Shown here: one piece after another, positions 47,190 to 58,579 of the stretch
How the letters are laid out: every line of letters begins with the position of its first letter
Numbering within the stretch: position 1 is the first letter of the stretch
Assembly: GCA_963383645.1 (NCBI GenBank)
Contig: OY726569.1
Location: 32,341,592 to 32,405,591 of the forward strand
Direction: 5' to 3'
DNA from: Muscardinus avellanarius
Lineage: Eukaryota; Chordata; Mammalia; Rodentia; Gliridae
Length of the DNA: 64,000 nt
Notes under the pieces: generated by a model
What the model was told of the DNA's origin: nothing
Database searches by the model: none
What the model saw: only the letters and a program-made list of their open reading frames with translations
Translations under genes and position numbers: made by a program

Positions 47190-48160
47190 AAATAGGGAAT
47201 AGCAAAAGTTTATTTAGTGAGTGAGGGGGACACGAATAAAGGAAGGCTTTATGATACAATGAGTTACATTCCCCAGAAGGGTCAGATCATGAAAGAGAGA
47301 TTGAGAACTGGAAGGGCCCTTTCCCTGGGGTGACATGGGACAAAGAAGTCATGCTCCATAGAGGGGTCTGAAGCGATTGTTTCTGAAAGTCTTCCATGTA
47401 GAGAATCTTATATTTCCTCCAGACACCTCCTTCTTCATGCATAATTTTGGGAGTGGCCTGTTGTTTCTTTTACAGCTTAGTTGTCTCCATCTCTCCCCAC
47501 AGGAAGGGGTCTCAGTGAGGACCTGCAGGGGTTTAGCCTTCCGATATCTTCACCCCACTTCCCCAGTCGCTCACCTCTAACTAGTTAGCAGCACAAAGGT
47601 TTCCAGCTGTCAGGTGGCCACGTTATCATTCAGTAGGCATTGGGAAGGAGAGCTCTAAGAAGAGAGAAAGGGATAATGTCCTGACAAGCCTGCTGGAGAA
47701 GCCTGGCTAGGTCTAGACAAGGGTTAACTGCTTTGAGACATAGATTTTATCATTATTTGATTGTGGTGAGGCCAACAGTTCAGGACACTGCTGCCACTGA
47801 AAAGATGTTTCCCACAGCTCCCATGAAGAGGGGCCTCGGTCTTACTACAATGGGCAGCACCAAGGTTGGTCAGGAGGTAGAGAAAGTGAGGGAAAAGTAT
47901 AGGCAAGAGCCTTTTCTAGGGTGGGAAGGAATAGATCAGGAAGGTAAACTGGTTTACAATGGATTGTCCCAATAATTTCAATGGGCTGTAGGTGTAGGGT
48001 CTCCCTAGTTAACTTGTTGGCTCTGGGATATTTGGTAAAGGGGAATAGTGTTATTGGCTTAAAGGAGGAAGTGGTGGGCTCTGGGTTATTTTGCATGTGA
48101 AAGGAATGTCAGCAGGTGGGTTGTTTACTATTTCTAGGAACTGACTACTGCCCTCAAAGG
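47190..48160 (-). other. Possible old LTR or other unnamed repeat, antisense
   Basis: Moderately GC-rich block opening 'caaaagtttatttagtgagt', which reads as an AATAAA-type signal on the minus strand, and closing near 'tttctaggaactgactactg'. The composition looks LTR-like, but I cannot name a family and found no terminal TG...CA pair. It may be unique DNA. Confidence 0.25.
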
Positions 48161-49185
48161 GGCTGTATCTCCAGAATCAGCAAGATCCCAGATGTCAAAG
48201 CCTCAGAGATACAGAAAATAAAAAGACATGATTCAAACACTATCCAAGGGTGATGTCTCTAACCCAAGGAAGGAAAAAGACTGCCAGTGCCATATCATAA
48301 GTGGTATTCCTGTAAAAATAAAATTCTGATACTAATTAGACATATTTTGAAGGGGAATAGTCTCTTAGAGCATGAGGCCAGTCCTAAGAATAAAAGAAGT
48401 TGTCCTGGTTGGGGTAGGCGTGGTCAAGTGCAGGAGAATGTCCCATCAAGGAGCAGCACAACTATTCCTGCTGAGAGGTGCAAGTGCTAAGGGACCCACA
48501 GAAAGACCAAAAACAGGACATGACAAACTGCATTTGAAATCATACCTCTCTCAAAAGAGAGTGGCACCTCCTACCAATAACATCCTCGGTCAGTGGCCTG
48601 GAACAGATAGAAACATCACTGATACCCTTTTGTTTCCTGGTTAGTTGGGAAAGGCTGCGTTCCTATAGTGCCAGCCACGGGCCTGCTTATGTCCCAGCTC
48701 ATATGTCGGGTTCACAGCAATGTCTTCTGGGCCCTGCTCAAGGAATTTTCCTTTTACAGGGTTGAGTTGGGACAGGAAAATGGGCTACTTATCATCAAGC
48801 TTGGGGGAAGAGGCCATGTGAAAAAAAATTAGGCTTAATAAATAATTCAATGTTTTCATCCCTCTTTTTCCAAATGCATTTATTAATCAGGCACCAGGCA
48901 CCTTAAGAGAATTTGTGGCAACAGGGTTCCTCCAGATGCAAATCTAGTTGTGATCACTTGATACAAAAAGTGTAGTGATGAGAAAAGTGGTTTCCAATCA
49001 CTTGGTGGATGAGAAGTGACAGTCAAGGAAACATAGCCATGACTCTGCTCCCCAAACAAGAAGGCTCTTAACTTCCATTTGTTATTTTAAAGTGTCTCCG
49101 GGGAAAGTGAAAAGTACAAAAGGGATTTATAATCAAATTTCCACTGCACCTCTAGAAGTTGTAATGGTAGAAATTGTGTTGGGGG
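48161..49185. other. Unique stretch, no gene established
   Basis: A 90-codon plus frame (48,372-48,644) has no recognised motif. Confidence 0.45.
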
Positions 49186-49189
49186 TGGA

Positions 49190-49381
49190 CTGGGTACAGC
49201 TGTAATTAACACCATGTAATTCCAGTACTTAGGAGGCTGAGACAGGAGGATCTCAGGTTCCAGGCAAGCCTCAGCTACAAAGCAAGTCTATCAGCAATTG
49301 AGCTGTGTTTCAAAATGAAAAGGATGGGGTGGGATAGAGGTAGCTCAGAGACAGAATGCCTGTGGGTTTAATTCTCAGTAC
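49190..49381 (+). mobile_element. Old B1-dID SINE
   Basis: 'aattccagtacttaggaggc', 'tgagacaggaggatctcagg', 'gaggtagctcagagacagaa', 'gtttaattctcagtac'. Its tail leads into the purine tract. Confidence 0.85.
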
Positions 49382-49417
49382 AGAAGAAAGGAAGGAGGGA
49401 GGAAAGAAGAAAAGAAG

Positions 49418-49458
<41 letters not shown>

Positions 49459-49479
49459 GGAGAGAGGGAGGGAGGGAAA

Positions 49480-49544
<65 letters not shown>

Positions 49545-49582
49545 GGGAGGGAGGAAGGGAAAGGAAGGAAGGAAGGAAGGAA

Positions 49583-49628
<46 letters not shown>

Positions 49629-49690
49629 GGGAGGGAGGAAGGGAAAGGAAGGAAGGAAGAAAGGAAGGAAGGAAGGAAGGAAGGAAGGAA

Positions 49691-49744
<54 letters not shown>

Positions 49745-49747
49745 AAA
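49382..49747. repeat. 366-nt uninterrupted homopurine (GAAA/GGAA/GGGA) tract
   Basis: Not a single pyrimidine on the plus strand across 366 bases. Alternating blocks of GAAA, GGAA and GGGAGGGAGG repeat in a higher-order pattern. Long frames on both strands (for example 49,310-49,771) are low-complexity artefacts. Confidence 0.98.
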
Positions 49748-49749
49748 TG

Positions 49750-50160
49750 CGAGACTATGATGTTCTGGCAAAGCTGAAAAAGGGAGAGGCAGGCAGAAGA
49801 GGAGGACCTGGGAATGGGGAATGGACTAACTCCATCCTGTAAATGGACCACCTTTCCTCCCCCACTAGAAAAACCCTCACCTGAAACAGGCTCTGGCTAC
49901 GGGATACCAACGGTGTAGCCACTGGATACTAAGGACCACTAGGTGGCATTTGTGATTTATTACTTTCGAAGCACAGATTTTTAAAAATATCTCTGCTGAT
50001 CCTTTGCTTAGACTGAACAAGACATTTTACATTCCCAAGCATTTCGATCAAGAAATGCTCTTTGTGGAGCTCCAAGGGAGTGAGGGCAGGCTGGCGACTG
50101 GCTTGAGAAGGGGGAATTGCAGATCATCTGCATTCTTTTTCGGGTCCTCTCTGACCCCAC
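49750..50160. other. Unique stretch, nothing recognised
   Basis: No repeat or exon seen. Confidence 0.45.
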
Positions 50161-50400
50161 ACCACCAGCTTACATAAGTAATTACTCGGCTACAATTAAG
50201 CTGTAAATAATGCAATCACTCCATTCTTGTCCCATCACTCCAGTCCCAACCACAACAAATAGTGCTAATCACATACTTATTCAAGTGTGTAATTATTCAC
50301 AGTTAAACTTCTGTCACTTTCACCCTGTTTGGAAACAGCAGAACACAACCTGTAATTAGCAAATGTGGCTCCAGGCACTTTTGCTTGGGAGTGCGCCAGG
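50161..50400. promoter_or_regulatory. Homeodomain-site-rich block, candidate enhancer
   Basis: Three TAATTA cores (50,179-50,184; 50,290-50,295; 50,353-50,358) lie in repeat-free sequence, with further ATTA/TAAT half sites and a GCAAAT-like motif. TAATTA is the classic homeodomain core. The enhancer role is inference and needs conservation data. Confidence 0.35.
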
Positions 50401-52048
50401 GATTCAGCACCTAGGCGCTCCTTTGATCTGGAGGCTGGCTAGGCGCCTGGCCCTGAGGCCATGGTGCTATCAGCACTCTGCAAGTCACCGAGATCAATGA
50501 ATATGTCAAAGGCACCCATCCCAAATCACATATTACTTCCCTCTCTCACTGTGGTTTCTGCCTTTAGTATATATTTCATAGACTTTCCTTTTCTTTTTGA
50601 ACCCTTTGACTTCAGTTTAAAGGGTTACCAAAAAGGTCTCCAAGCCCCTGTGTTTTCAACTCAGGTTAAAAATGAAAGTCCCAGAAGTCCTGCTTGAAGG
50701 TCCACGTTCCTTCTTAGCTCCGCAGTTTCCTTGAAGACAAGCACAGTGGAGGAGGGATGACCTTTGCTGCCTCACCTGATCTACAAGGAGAAAGGGAGCC
50801 AGGGGCTTTTGTCCAGTCCCTGTGTGCACCACTGTGCGTGACGCATGCCCCCAGACCCCAGCTGAACCACCCAGCAGAAGGTACTCTGATTGTAAGCGAG
50901 ACTAGGTAAACTTCCGACTTTCAGAGCAGATCTGCTACATTTTATTAAAGGAACAACTCTGCAGCACGAATCCTTCCCAGGGAGGGGTGACAATGTGCTC
51001 TCAGGTGAAAACAGGATTCTGCAGCTAACTTCTTTCTCCTGTGGACACCGTATACCTTGACACATGCAGTAGTCCACCGCGCAGACATACACTGACCCCA
51101 CAGGAAAGAATTGCGGGACACCGTGCGCACACAGTGTGGCCATCCATGAGTTAGATTTCCATTTGCATGTTATGTTAAGAGTGATCATTTGCTTATTTGA
51201 GTAAAGGTTATTTTATCTTTATTAAGACCTCCAATGGCAATTAGCTAATGAAAACAAGTTTGCATATCTAGCTCAGTTTAATATCTTCCTCTCCTGACAT
51301 CTGCAATTAAGTCCTTTTTTCTCTTCAACCAAACAGGAACACTCTTCAGAGGAGAAGGGTAAACAGAACTGCCGTTCAGCTCCTCACATGCAAACACGGA
51401 TCGGGCTTTGCTTCTACCCATGGCAAAGCTAGTTTGCAAAGTAGCACTTAGAGTTCTCAAAGGGAGGGCCGGCCAGGCAAGCCTCTGTCAGAGAAGACTG
51501 TCCTCAGAATAGAAAGCTTCCGTGGGCTGAGGGTAAAGTGAGCAACACAGGGATGTGGTCTGGCCAACCAACTTAACCAAATGAGCCAAATTAACCCTGG
51601 CAAGCGGTGTGGCGACAGATGTGGGAGCCAGATTGCCATGATGTTTTTATTCTATAATTTTTTAAAGATGAAATACTATGATTCCTTCTATGGGAGTAAA
51701 GTGGAACTGTACAGAATGGCTATGTAATGATTTCGATGAACAAAGACCGACAAGCAATCTGGAGAATGAGTCAAAAAACAATCCAAAAAAAAAAAAAAAG
51801 ACTTTTGCTTTCTCCAATGGCAGTGGTCTTTAACAGAGGCCTTTAGAATTGGTATACATTTTTTTTAATTGACAGATAAACCTGTAGCATTTTCCATGTT
51901 TGAACTGATGTTTTGAGTTTTAGAGTTCCACTTAATGTAGCCCTCAAACAGAACTCTTATTGTTATTTTTAAAGTTCATTTCTGAAAGATCTTAATATGA
52001 ATTCCACTAATATAATAACAAAATCAACCAGCACCGCTGGCTCAGAAG
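50401..52048. other. Unique block, no gene established
   Basis: About 1.6 kb without repeats except an A-run near 51,787-51,799. Frames of 78 codons (50,461-50,697, plus) and 135 codons (50,781-51,188, minus) have no recognisable domain. 51,170-51,290 is AT-rich with 'caattagctaatgaaaac', another homeodomain-like cluster. Confidence 0.4.
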
Positions 52049-52050
52049 AA

Positions 52051-52254
52051 GATAGCCCAGTATGGTGGTGCACACCTGTAAGCCTGTAATCCCAGTGCTT
52101 GGGAGGCTGAGTCAGGAGAATCACAGATTTGAGGACAACCTTAGCAACTTAATGAAACCTTTAGCAACTTGAAGAGACCCTGTTTTAAAATGAAAAGGAC
52201 TGGTGGTGTAGTTCAGAGGTAGAATGACTCTGGATTCAGTCCTTAACACAAAAG
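52051..52254 (+). mobile_element. Old B1-dID SINE
   Basis: 'gcccagtatggtggtgcaca', a duplicated 'cctgtaa' motif, 'tggtggtgtagttcagaggt', 'gattcagtccttaacac'. Confidence 0.88.
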
Positions 52255-52266
52255 GAGGACGAGAGT

Positions 52267-52441
52267 GGGGAGAGGGAGAGAGGGAGAGGGAGGGGGAGAG
52301 AGAAGGGAAGGAGGAGAAAGGAAGAGAAGGAGGAGGAGGAGAAAGGAGAAGGAGGAGGAGGAGAAGGAGGAGAAGGAGGAGGAGGAGGAGGAAGGAGGAG
52401 GAGGAGGAGGAGGAGGAGGAGGAGGAGGAGGAGGAGGAGGA
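52267..52441. repeat. 175-nt homopurine (GGA)n tract
   Basis: Uninterrupted purines from GGGAGA units into (GGA)n. Frames encode only Glu, Arg, Gly or Leu/Pro runs. Confidence 0.97.
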
Positions 52442-52649
52442 TCACAAAGACGCCTTGCCTGCACTGTCCTGTCTGCCTCCCAAGAGGATGCAAAGGCTTT
52501 TTAAAAATTCATTTTTCTCTTGACTTTTTCAGGGCACAACATGACATTTAGTCAAGAAGCTGCATCTGTGTCTACATCTGTATCTATATCTCATTGGAGA
52601 ACTAGAACCAAAATAGTCATGTTCAGCCCCAAGTGAAACACCTCTCAAT

Positions 52650-53325
52650 TCAATCCTCTTTCTGCTATTCCCACGACCATGGCCTCAGTCTGAGCCAGTC
52701 ATCCTTACCTGGTTTCTCTCACCAGTGATTGTCCCCACGTGGACCCTAGCACTCGCCTGGGCACATCCTCCCCACGGGAGGCACACTGATTTTAAAAAAT
52801 AATTCTGATCACCTCACACTCTGATATAAAACTCCCCAGTGCCTTCCAATTGCACTTAGAATATGGCCTGCCATGACTTCTAAGGCCCCACCCACCCCAG
52901 CTCTGTCCCAGTGCCTATCTTTAGGTCGCACTCCCTGGCTAGCCAGCCTTGCTGGGCTTTCCGCTGTCTGTATATGCCTGGAGTCACAAGCACCTGGGGC
53001 TTTCCAGTTGGGTGGCTCTTCACCCAGCTCTGCCAACAGCCTCAGCTTACATAGCAGGCCCTTTGTGACCCCCCTACATAACATGGATGGTCTCTTCTGG
53101 TCCTTTAGTCTCAGCCCTGTGACTGATTCTTTTATGACACATATCACCATCTGTAATTAGTCTGTTTGCTTAGGGTCTATTGGTACCCAGTAGAATGTAA
53201 GCTCCCTGAGGCACAGTCTGTGACTATCTCACTCACTGCTGGATATCACTCACCTATCCTAATAGCAACCATCTACCAGATACCTCCCCCCACCATTATT
53301 TGTCAAATAAATGAATAAGTGAAAT
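52650..53325 (+). mobile_element. L2 LINE 3' end
   Basis: 'aaactccccagtgccttcca', 'tggcctgccatgacttctaa', 'acacatatcaccatctgtaa', 'agtagaatgtaagctccctg', 'ctcactgctggatatcactc' and 'aaataaatgaataagtg' reproduce the L2 3' order. The 113- and 95-codon frames here are chance products of the LINE. Confidence 0.85.
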
Positions 53326-53409
53326 TTAATCAGTGGATGATCAAAGCTTGAAATGCAGAAATTGCCTTCTGAGAGTTCTTTGAGTAATGGAAAGTAAATA
53401 GAACTGAGT

Positions 53410-55170
53410 AACATTTTTCCCACCATATTTTGTCTTGGAAAATTTCAAACATACAGGTAAAACAATTTTGTAGTGACTACTTTCCAGATTGGGCCATTAA
53501 TATTTCATATTTATTTTATCACATATCTGGGTGTCATTTGTCCTTCCATCTGTAACTTAATTCATTTTTATTTTGATACTTTCAAAGAAAATTGCAGACA
53601 GCAAAACACTTCCTCTTAAGCACTTCAGTATGCACATTATTAACTAGCTTTCAATATTTGTTTCAAGTTTTCTTTTGACATAAAGTTTACATATAATGAA
53701 ATGCACGAATCAAGTAAAGTTTTTCTACTGCTTAACAAATGCATACATAAATGTAATCAAAATTGCTCTTCAGGTTAAAACAGTATCCATTCTTCTTCAT
53801 AATCAATCTCCAGCTGCAATGACATAATTTTTTTTACCTTGGGTTTGTTTTACCTATTTTAGTATTTCATATGAATAGGATTATGAGTATATACCCTTTT
53901 ATATATGGGATTTTTCACTGAAATACAAAATTGTAAAGAATCATTGATGTTGTTGCATGTGAGTTATTGATCTCTTTTTATTTCTAAATAGTCCATTATA
54001 TAAGTATGCCAAAGCTTATTTATCTAGTTTCCTGTTGATGGATACCCAGTGGACTTCTAGTCTGGGCTATTATGTATTTTGTGGACATAGTTTTCACTTA
54101 TCTTGAGTAAATATTTAGTACAATTATGGGTTGTAGGTAATATTAGATTATAGGGCATATGTTTACTGTGACAGAAAAATTCTAAAAGTCCTTCCAAAGT
54201 ATATACAAAATTTAATTTTCCTACCAAAAATGTGTGAGTTCCATTACAACCTTGCCAACACTCAATGTTATAGGTCCTTTTCATTTAACCCACTCTTACG
54301 AATAATTGGTGATATTTCATTGTGGCTTTAATTTGGATTTTCTGATGACTAATAATGCTAAATAGTTTTTCATGTACTTATTGGATATTTGTACATCTTA
54401 TTTTAGAAAGTTTTTATTCAAAGGCTTTATTTTCTATTGAGTTGTTGATGTTTTAATTAGTGAGTTGTAAGATTTCTTTATATAACCTGGATGTGCAATA
54501 TAAAGTCCTCTGCCAGATAGGTTTGACAAGCATTTGCTCCCAATGTGGCTTACCTTTAATTTTCTTAAGTGAGTTTTTTTTTTTTTTACAAATAGAAGTT
54601 GTTTTTATTTTATTGTAGCCAAATTTATCAACTTTTATGGTTATTGCTTTCTGTGGCTTCAGGAAGTTTTGTTTATCTCCAATTGATGAAGACATTTTCC
54701 TCTAAAAGATCTCACAGTCAGACATGTTCATCTTGATTTAATTTTGTATATGTTGTGAAGAAGGCCTGGGGATTCATGTGTTTTTTTTTTTGTTTTGTTT
54801 TGTTTGATTATTCCGTGTCTATGTACAATTGCCTTTGTTAAAAAGACTTCTTTACCAAATGCCTTACTCGATCATCTTTGTCAAAAATCAAATGGCTATC
54901 CAAGTGTTGATTTGTGAGTTCTCTATTCTGTTCCATTGATTTATATGTTGATCCTTCTGTCAGTACTATTCTTGATTACTGTAGCTTTATGGTTAAGTCT
55001 TCAAATGAGACAATTTAAGTCTTCTCACTTTGCTTCCTTTTTTCCCCTCCAGGACTTCTTTGATTATTCTAGGTCATTTGCATTTTCATATCAATTTATA
55101 GTCAGCTTGTCAATTTTTCCAAAAATTCTGCAGGGATTTTGATTGGGATTACAGTGAATCAGGTTGAGCA
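53410..55170 (-). mobile_element. Long ancient L1 (L1M/HAL1-type), antisense
   Basis: A series of antisense old-L1 phrases: 'gaaaatttcaaacatacagg', 'ttacatataatgaaatgcac', 'gttgatggatacccagtgga', 'ttggattttctgatgactaa', 'ctattctgttccattgattt', 'cttgattactgtagctttat', 'gattattctaggtcatttgc', 'gattgggattacagtgaatc'. About 1.76 kb and no intact frame. Confidence 0.85.
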
Positions 55171-55322
55171 TGTTTGTTTTTTTTAATATACAAGTATATG
55201 ATCCCTGTAAAGGCATCTCTAACCAGTCCTCTCTTGCACACTGGGGGGTCCTGTCAATTTTCTATTGGAGTTTTATTTGAAATAAAATGTCATTGCATTC
55301 CTTCTCCTATACCTAATAGCCA

Positions 55323-55323
<1 letters not shown>

Positions 55324-55365
<42 letters not shown>

Positions 55366-55374
55366 GCATGCACG

Positions 55375-55410
<36 letters not shown>
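55324..55410. repeat. Interrupted (CA)n microsatellite
   Basis: Two CA blocks separated by CGCACGCATGCACGCACG. Confidence 0.97.
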
Positions 55411-55411
<1 letters not shown>

Positions 55412-55429
55412 CCTCATGAGTGAAAAGTT

Positions 55430-55570
55430 CTTTTTTTCCAAATTACACATAAGATGCCTGAGGATCGAGGCGTTTAAATAATTTGTTCAAGGTCAAACAG
55501 CTAGAAAGGGAAAATTTGAATTCAGAGGCTTCTTACTCTGAAGCTTCTATGTCCCAGGAAACTGAATTTT
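55430..55570 (+). mobile_element. MIR SINE
   Basis: 'gatgcctgaggatcgaggcg', 'aatttgttcaaggtcaaaca', 'gctagaaagggaaaatttga', 'attcagaggcttcttactct'. MIR core and 3' half. Confidence 0.68.
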
Positions 55571-56255
55571 ATTATCCTTTATTGCCCATCATTATATGAA
55601 CGTGGGGTTTTGTATCAGTTGGTATCCAAATGCTAGAGGACAGGAAGATGAAACAAGGTCATTCTGTGATAATGACAAAGGCAAGGACCTTCCAAGAGAA
55701 AGCCTGGTGGCTTTTCCTTGAGATATCCAGGGTCAGTCAGAGGATGCTCTAGAGAGCTGGAAACCCAGAGTGGTTGGGACTGCATGGAGACCAGGCAAAA
55801 GGCCTTTCTCTCAGTTTGGCCAGGAAAAGCCTTGGCTATAGGCTGACCATCTAAAAACAGACTGTTCTAATGCCTTTAGCTGTCTGAGAATATTTTTATC
55901 TTGAGCAACTCACATGTGATACACTTGGCAATAGCTGCAGGGCACCGGTTCCTCCTCCTCCCCTCAGACATGCTCAGGGCAGCAGAGAGAACATAGAGAT
56001 TCACAAATGAGCTTCCTTTGTAGGGCACTGTCTGCTTTGAAATTCTTCATTAAATCTTTTTCACAAATAAATTGCCCAGTGTCCATGGGGAATATTCCCA
56101 TCTTTTAATCATATGCAGTTTGAATTGACTCTAGGGTTGCTGTGTGCATGGCAGAGCTGGTTGTGGAGTCCCTGGCAAGAGGTGGGGGCAGACTTTTAGA
56201 AGCCCGGCCCTTGAAATCCTCTTTAGAATGAAAGTAACAAAAGGAGGCCCCAACG
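55571..56255. other. Unique stretch, nothing recognised
   Basis: Repeat-free by eye; short frames only. Confidence 0.45.
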
Positions 56256-57350
56256 GGAGCAATTGGAGTGAGCTTGTATTTTGTGATATGTTTAGCACCG
56301 GTTGCGACTGGAATTTTAACACGGTGCAAGTTAATTATGCACCTTACCTATGGGTTTAGTATCGGTTCCAGAAGTGAAATGTTAGGGTTCAACTTTCCTC
56401 TCATAGGCTGCTGAGCCATTCTAGATTAGGTGTTTAAATAAAATGTCAAGTATCCGATTGCCATGGAAACATTAATACCAAGTGGACCCAGAAGCGCTGT
56501 GCACTGTAGAGTTACAATAATATGAATTACTTTGGTCTCAAGACATCTTCAGAAATGGCCAGAGATGCATCCCCCCCAAAGATGAGTCAGTCACTCATGC
56601 AGAAAGCAAGAGACGAAGTGGGATGCTGCTTGGCCATGTCGCCATGCTCACAGCTATGAGTTGGACAAATTCCAGCTTCTTTGAAAAGACAGGAACAGGT
56701 AATACAGGCGGATATACTCTGGCCTGATCCCCCCCCTTCTCATGGAAGTACCAGTGAGAATGAGGTGCCAGCTTCAGTGGTTTGTAATCCTGGGGGAGGA
56801 AGTGTGTGAAGACGGTGCCAGTCACCTGGAGGTAAAGCTCGGGAAGGTGCACCATGCACTTTGGGGCCCACTCCAGGATTTCTCCATGGAACACATGTTC
56901 CAACCGCTTCCTCTAGCCTGATTAACAGAGCACTGCTGATTATGTTATGCAAATGATAGGAGATGGATTTCACATTTCCCCCAGCCAGGCTTTGCACAGC
57001 TTTGCATTTATTATCCCCCTTTAAAAATACAGAGTCCTCCGAGGAGGGGAATGGCTTGTTTTTATTTGCTTGCCAGTAGAGTTGGCACAGACCTGTCAGG
57101 CAATCATTCTGGGCTGTGATCTGCAAAGCTGCCCTTTGTTGTTGGATCCCCCCACCCTCCAGATTGTTTACAAGACACACAGAGACATCTGCACGCCTCA
57201 AAACAAGTTATTTCCTGATTCTGCAAAACTTGTCAGCCGGTGATAAAAATGTTACAGCATTTGCTGACAAGCCATCAGATAAACCCGGAGTTACGTCCCC
57301 AGCACCTTGTCCTCACTCACGGCTCAGGACGGTAAATACTTAGCAGGTCC
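56256..57350. promoter_or_regulatory. Repeat-free block with X-box and octamer motifs, candidate conserved element
   Basis: About 1.1 kb with no recognised transposon. It holds an RFX-type X-box (GATTGCCATGGAAAC, 56,456-56,470), an octamer ATGCAAAT (56,947-56,954) and GTTAATTATGCACC at about 56,329-56,342. Two overlapping minus-strand frames (56,740-57,201, 153 codons; 56,595-56,903, 102 codons) show no known domain. A conserved noncoding cluster is my preferred reading, unproven. Confidence 0.35.
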
Positions 57351-58030
57351 TGGTTCTAGATGATTGTGCAATCAACCATCTGCCCCTTGGCACTCTGCTT
57401 TCCACTCATTGGTGTTCGTCCATCACCAGGAAAACAGTGACTAGGTGTCCTTTCCTTTGGAAACAGAAGGATTAAGCTTGTGTTTGCTGCACTACCAATA
57501 AAACGTAAAAGTCAAGGTTGGCTCTCTTGATTTTACACAAAAGTCTTTAGTCCACAATTCAAATATTTCTAAACCACACATCATGGTAAGATATTTCTTT
57601 CTATTCCTACTATAGTTGTAAAAGTCAAGAAAACACAGTATAGTTTTCGATTAAACTCTCCTTCTTCCCTCCACTCAGCTTCCAGCTCCCACTCCAGGGA
57701 GGAGCTAATGTAATTTGTGTAAAATGAGCAACTGGAAATTAATGGGGCAAAGATCAGCTGACATATTCAATTCCTCTGGAAGAATTTGTATGATGATTTC
57801 TCCTGATTTACAAGATAGAGCCCAGCAACAGTGTGAGCTCATCAAAATGGGGAAAAAAATGGCTGCCTGTCACAGCTTGGAAAGAGCTTCACAGATCTTT
57901 GTCAAATAGGAATAAAACTCTGCAGCTCTAGAAAGGTTTATTAAATCAGAGATATATAATCTAGCCTTGCAAATAGCTAATCGTCACCTACCTCTAATGA
58001 ATCATGGCTACTTCCAGACATGTGCTATAG
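57351..58030. other. Unique stretch, nothing recognised
   Basis: No repeat or exon supported. The 64-codon plus frame 57,715-57,909 has no motif. Confidence 0.45.
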
Positions 58031-58032
<2 letters not shown>

Positions 58033-58087
<55 letters not shown>

Positions 58088-58126
58088 ATATATAATTTAT
58101 TTATTTATTTATTTATTTATTTATTT
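58033..58126. repeat. Compound (TA)n(TG)n(TTTA)n microsatellite
   Basis: (TA)22, a short TG block, then TTTA units that form the tail of the adjoining antisense SINE. Confidence 0.96.
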
Positions 58127-58332
58127 GTGGTACTGGGGGTGGAACCCAGAGGCTTTATACCTCCAGGCTAAACTCCCAGACCTATTTTATATTTTTATTT
58201 GGAAATAGGGTCACACTAAGTTACTGAGACCCTCACTAAGTAGCTGAGGCTGGCTTCGAACCTGTAGCGATCCTCCTGTCTCAGCCTCCCAAGTGCGGGG
58301 AACACAAGCATGGGCCACCACCATGCCCGGCT
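58127..58332 (-). mobile_element. B1-dID SINE, antisense
   Basis: Near-consensus: 'tggtactgggggtggaaccc', 'ctgaggctggcttcgaacct', 'gccaccaccatgcccggct'. Confidence 0.95.
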
Positions 58333-58480
58333 CTTTTTTACTTTTAAGTGCTTTCATTAGTGCATTACAATTATACATCAGAATGAGGTTCAAAGTAACA
58401 AAGACATACATGGGCACAAGACTTGGTATGTTTCCTTCAGATTCCACTCAGCTATCCACACATGTATATTCTTAAACATT
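58333..58480 (-). mobile_element. Short L1 3'-UTR fragment, antisense
   Basis: 'agtgcattacaattatacat', 'cagaatgaggttcaaagtaa', 'gggcacaagacttggtatgt'; same family as 2.8, 14.0 and 63.6 kb. Abuts the preceding SINE. Confidence 0.68.
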
Positions 58481-58579
58481 GTTTCCTGCCGACTGTGTTC
58501 AGTGTACAATTACATTTATGAGCCTATGAAGCACTAGGTCTTGTAGGTTAATCTACACTGATAGCTTCTAATAATGGCT

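Noticed and set aside
49190..49747. CRISPR-like or satellite array
   Set aside because: No conserved repeat with unique spacers; simply nested tetranucleotide repeats after a SINE tail, in a mammalian genome.
49310..49851. Long reading frames (134-158 codons) on both strands
   Set aside because: They are translations of the homopurine tract: Lys/Glu/Arg runs one way, Ser/Phe/Leu runs the other.
52224..52523. Glu/Arg-rich and Leu/Pro-rich frames
   Set aside because: Products of the GGA repeat, not genes.
53410..55170. Active L1 with intact ORFs
   Set aside because: Heavily decayed, many stops and indels, no intact reading frame.
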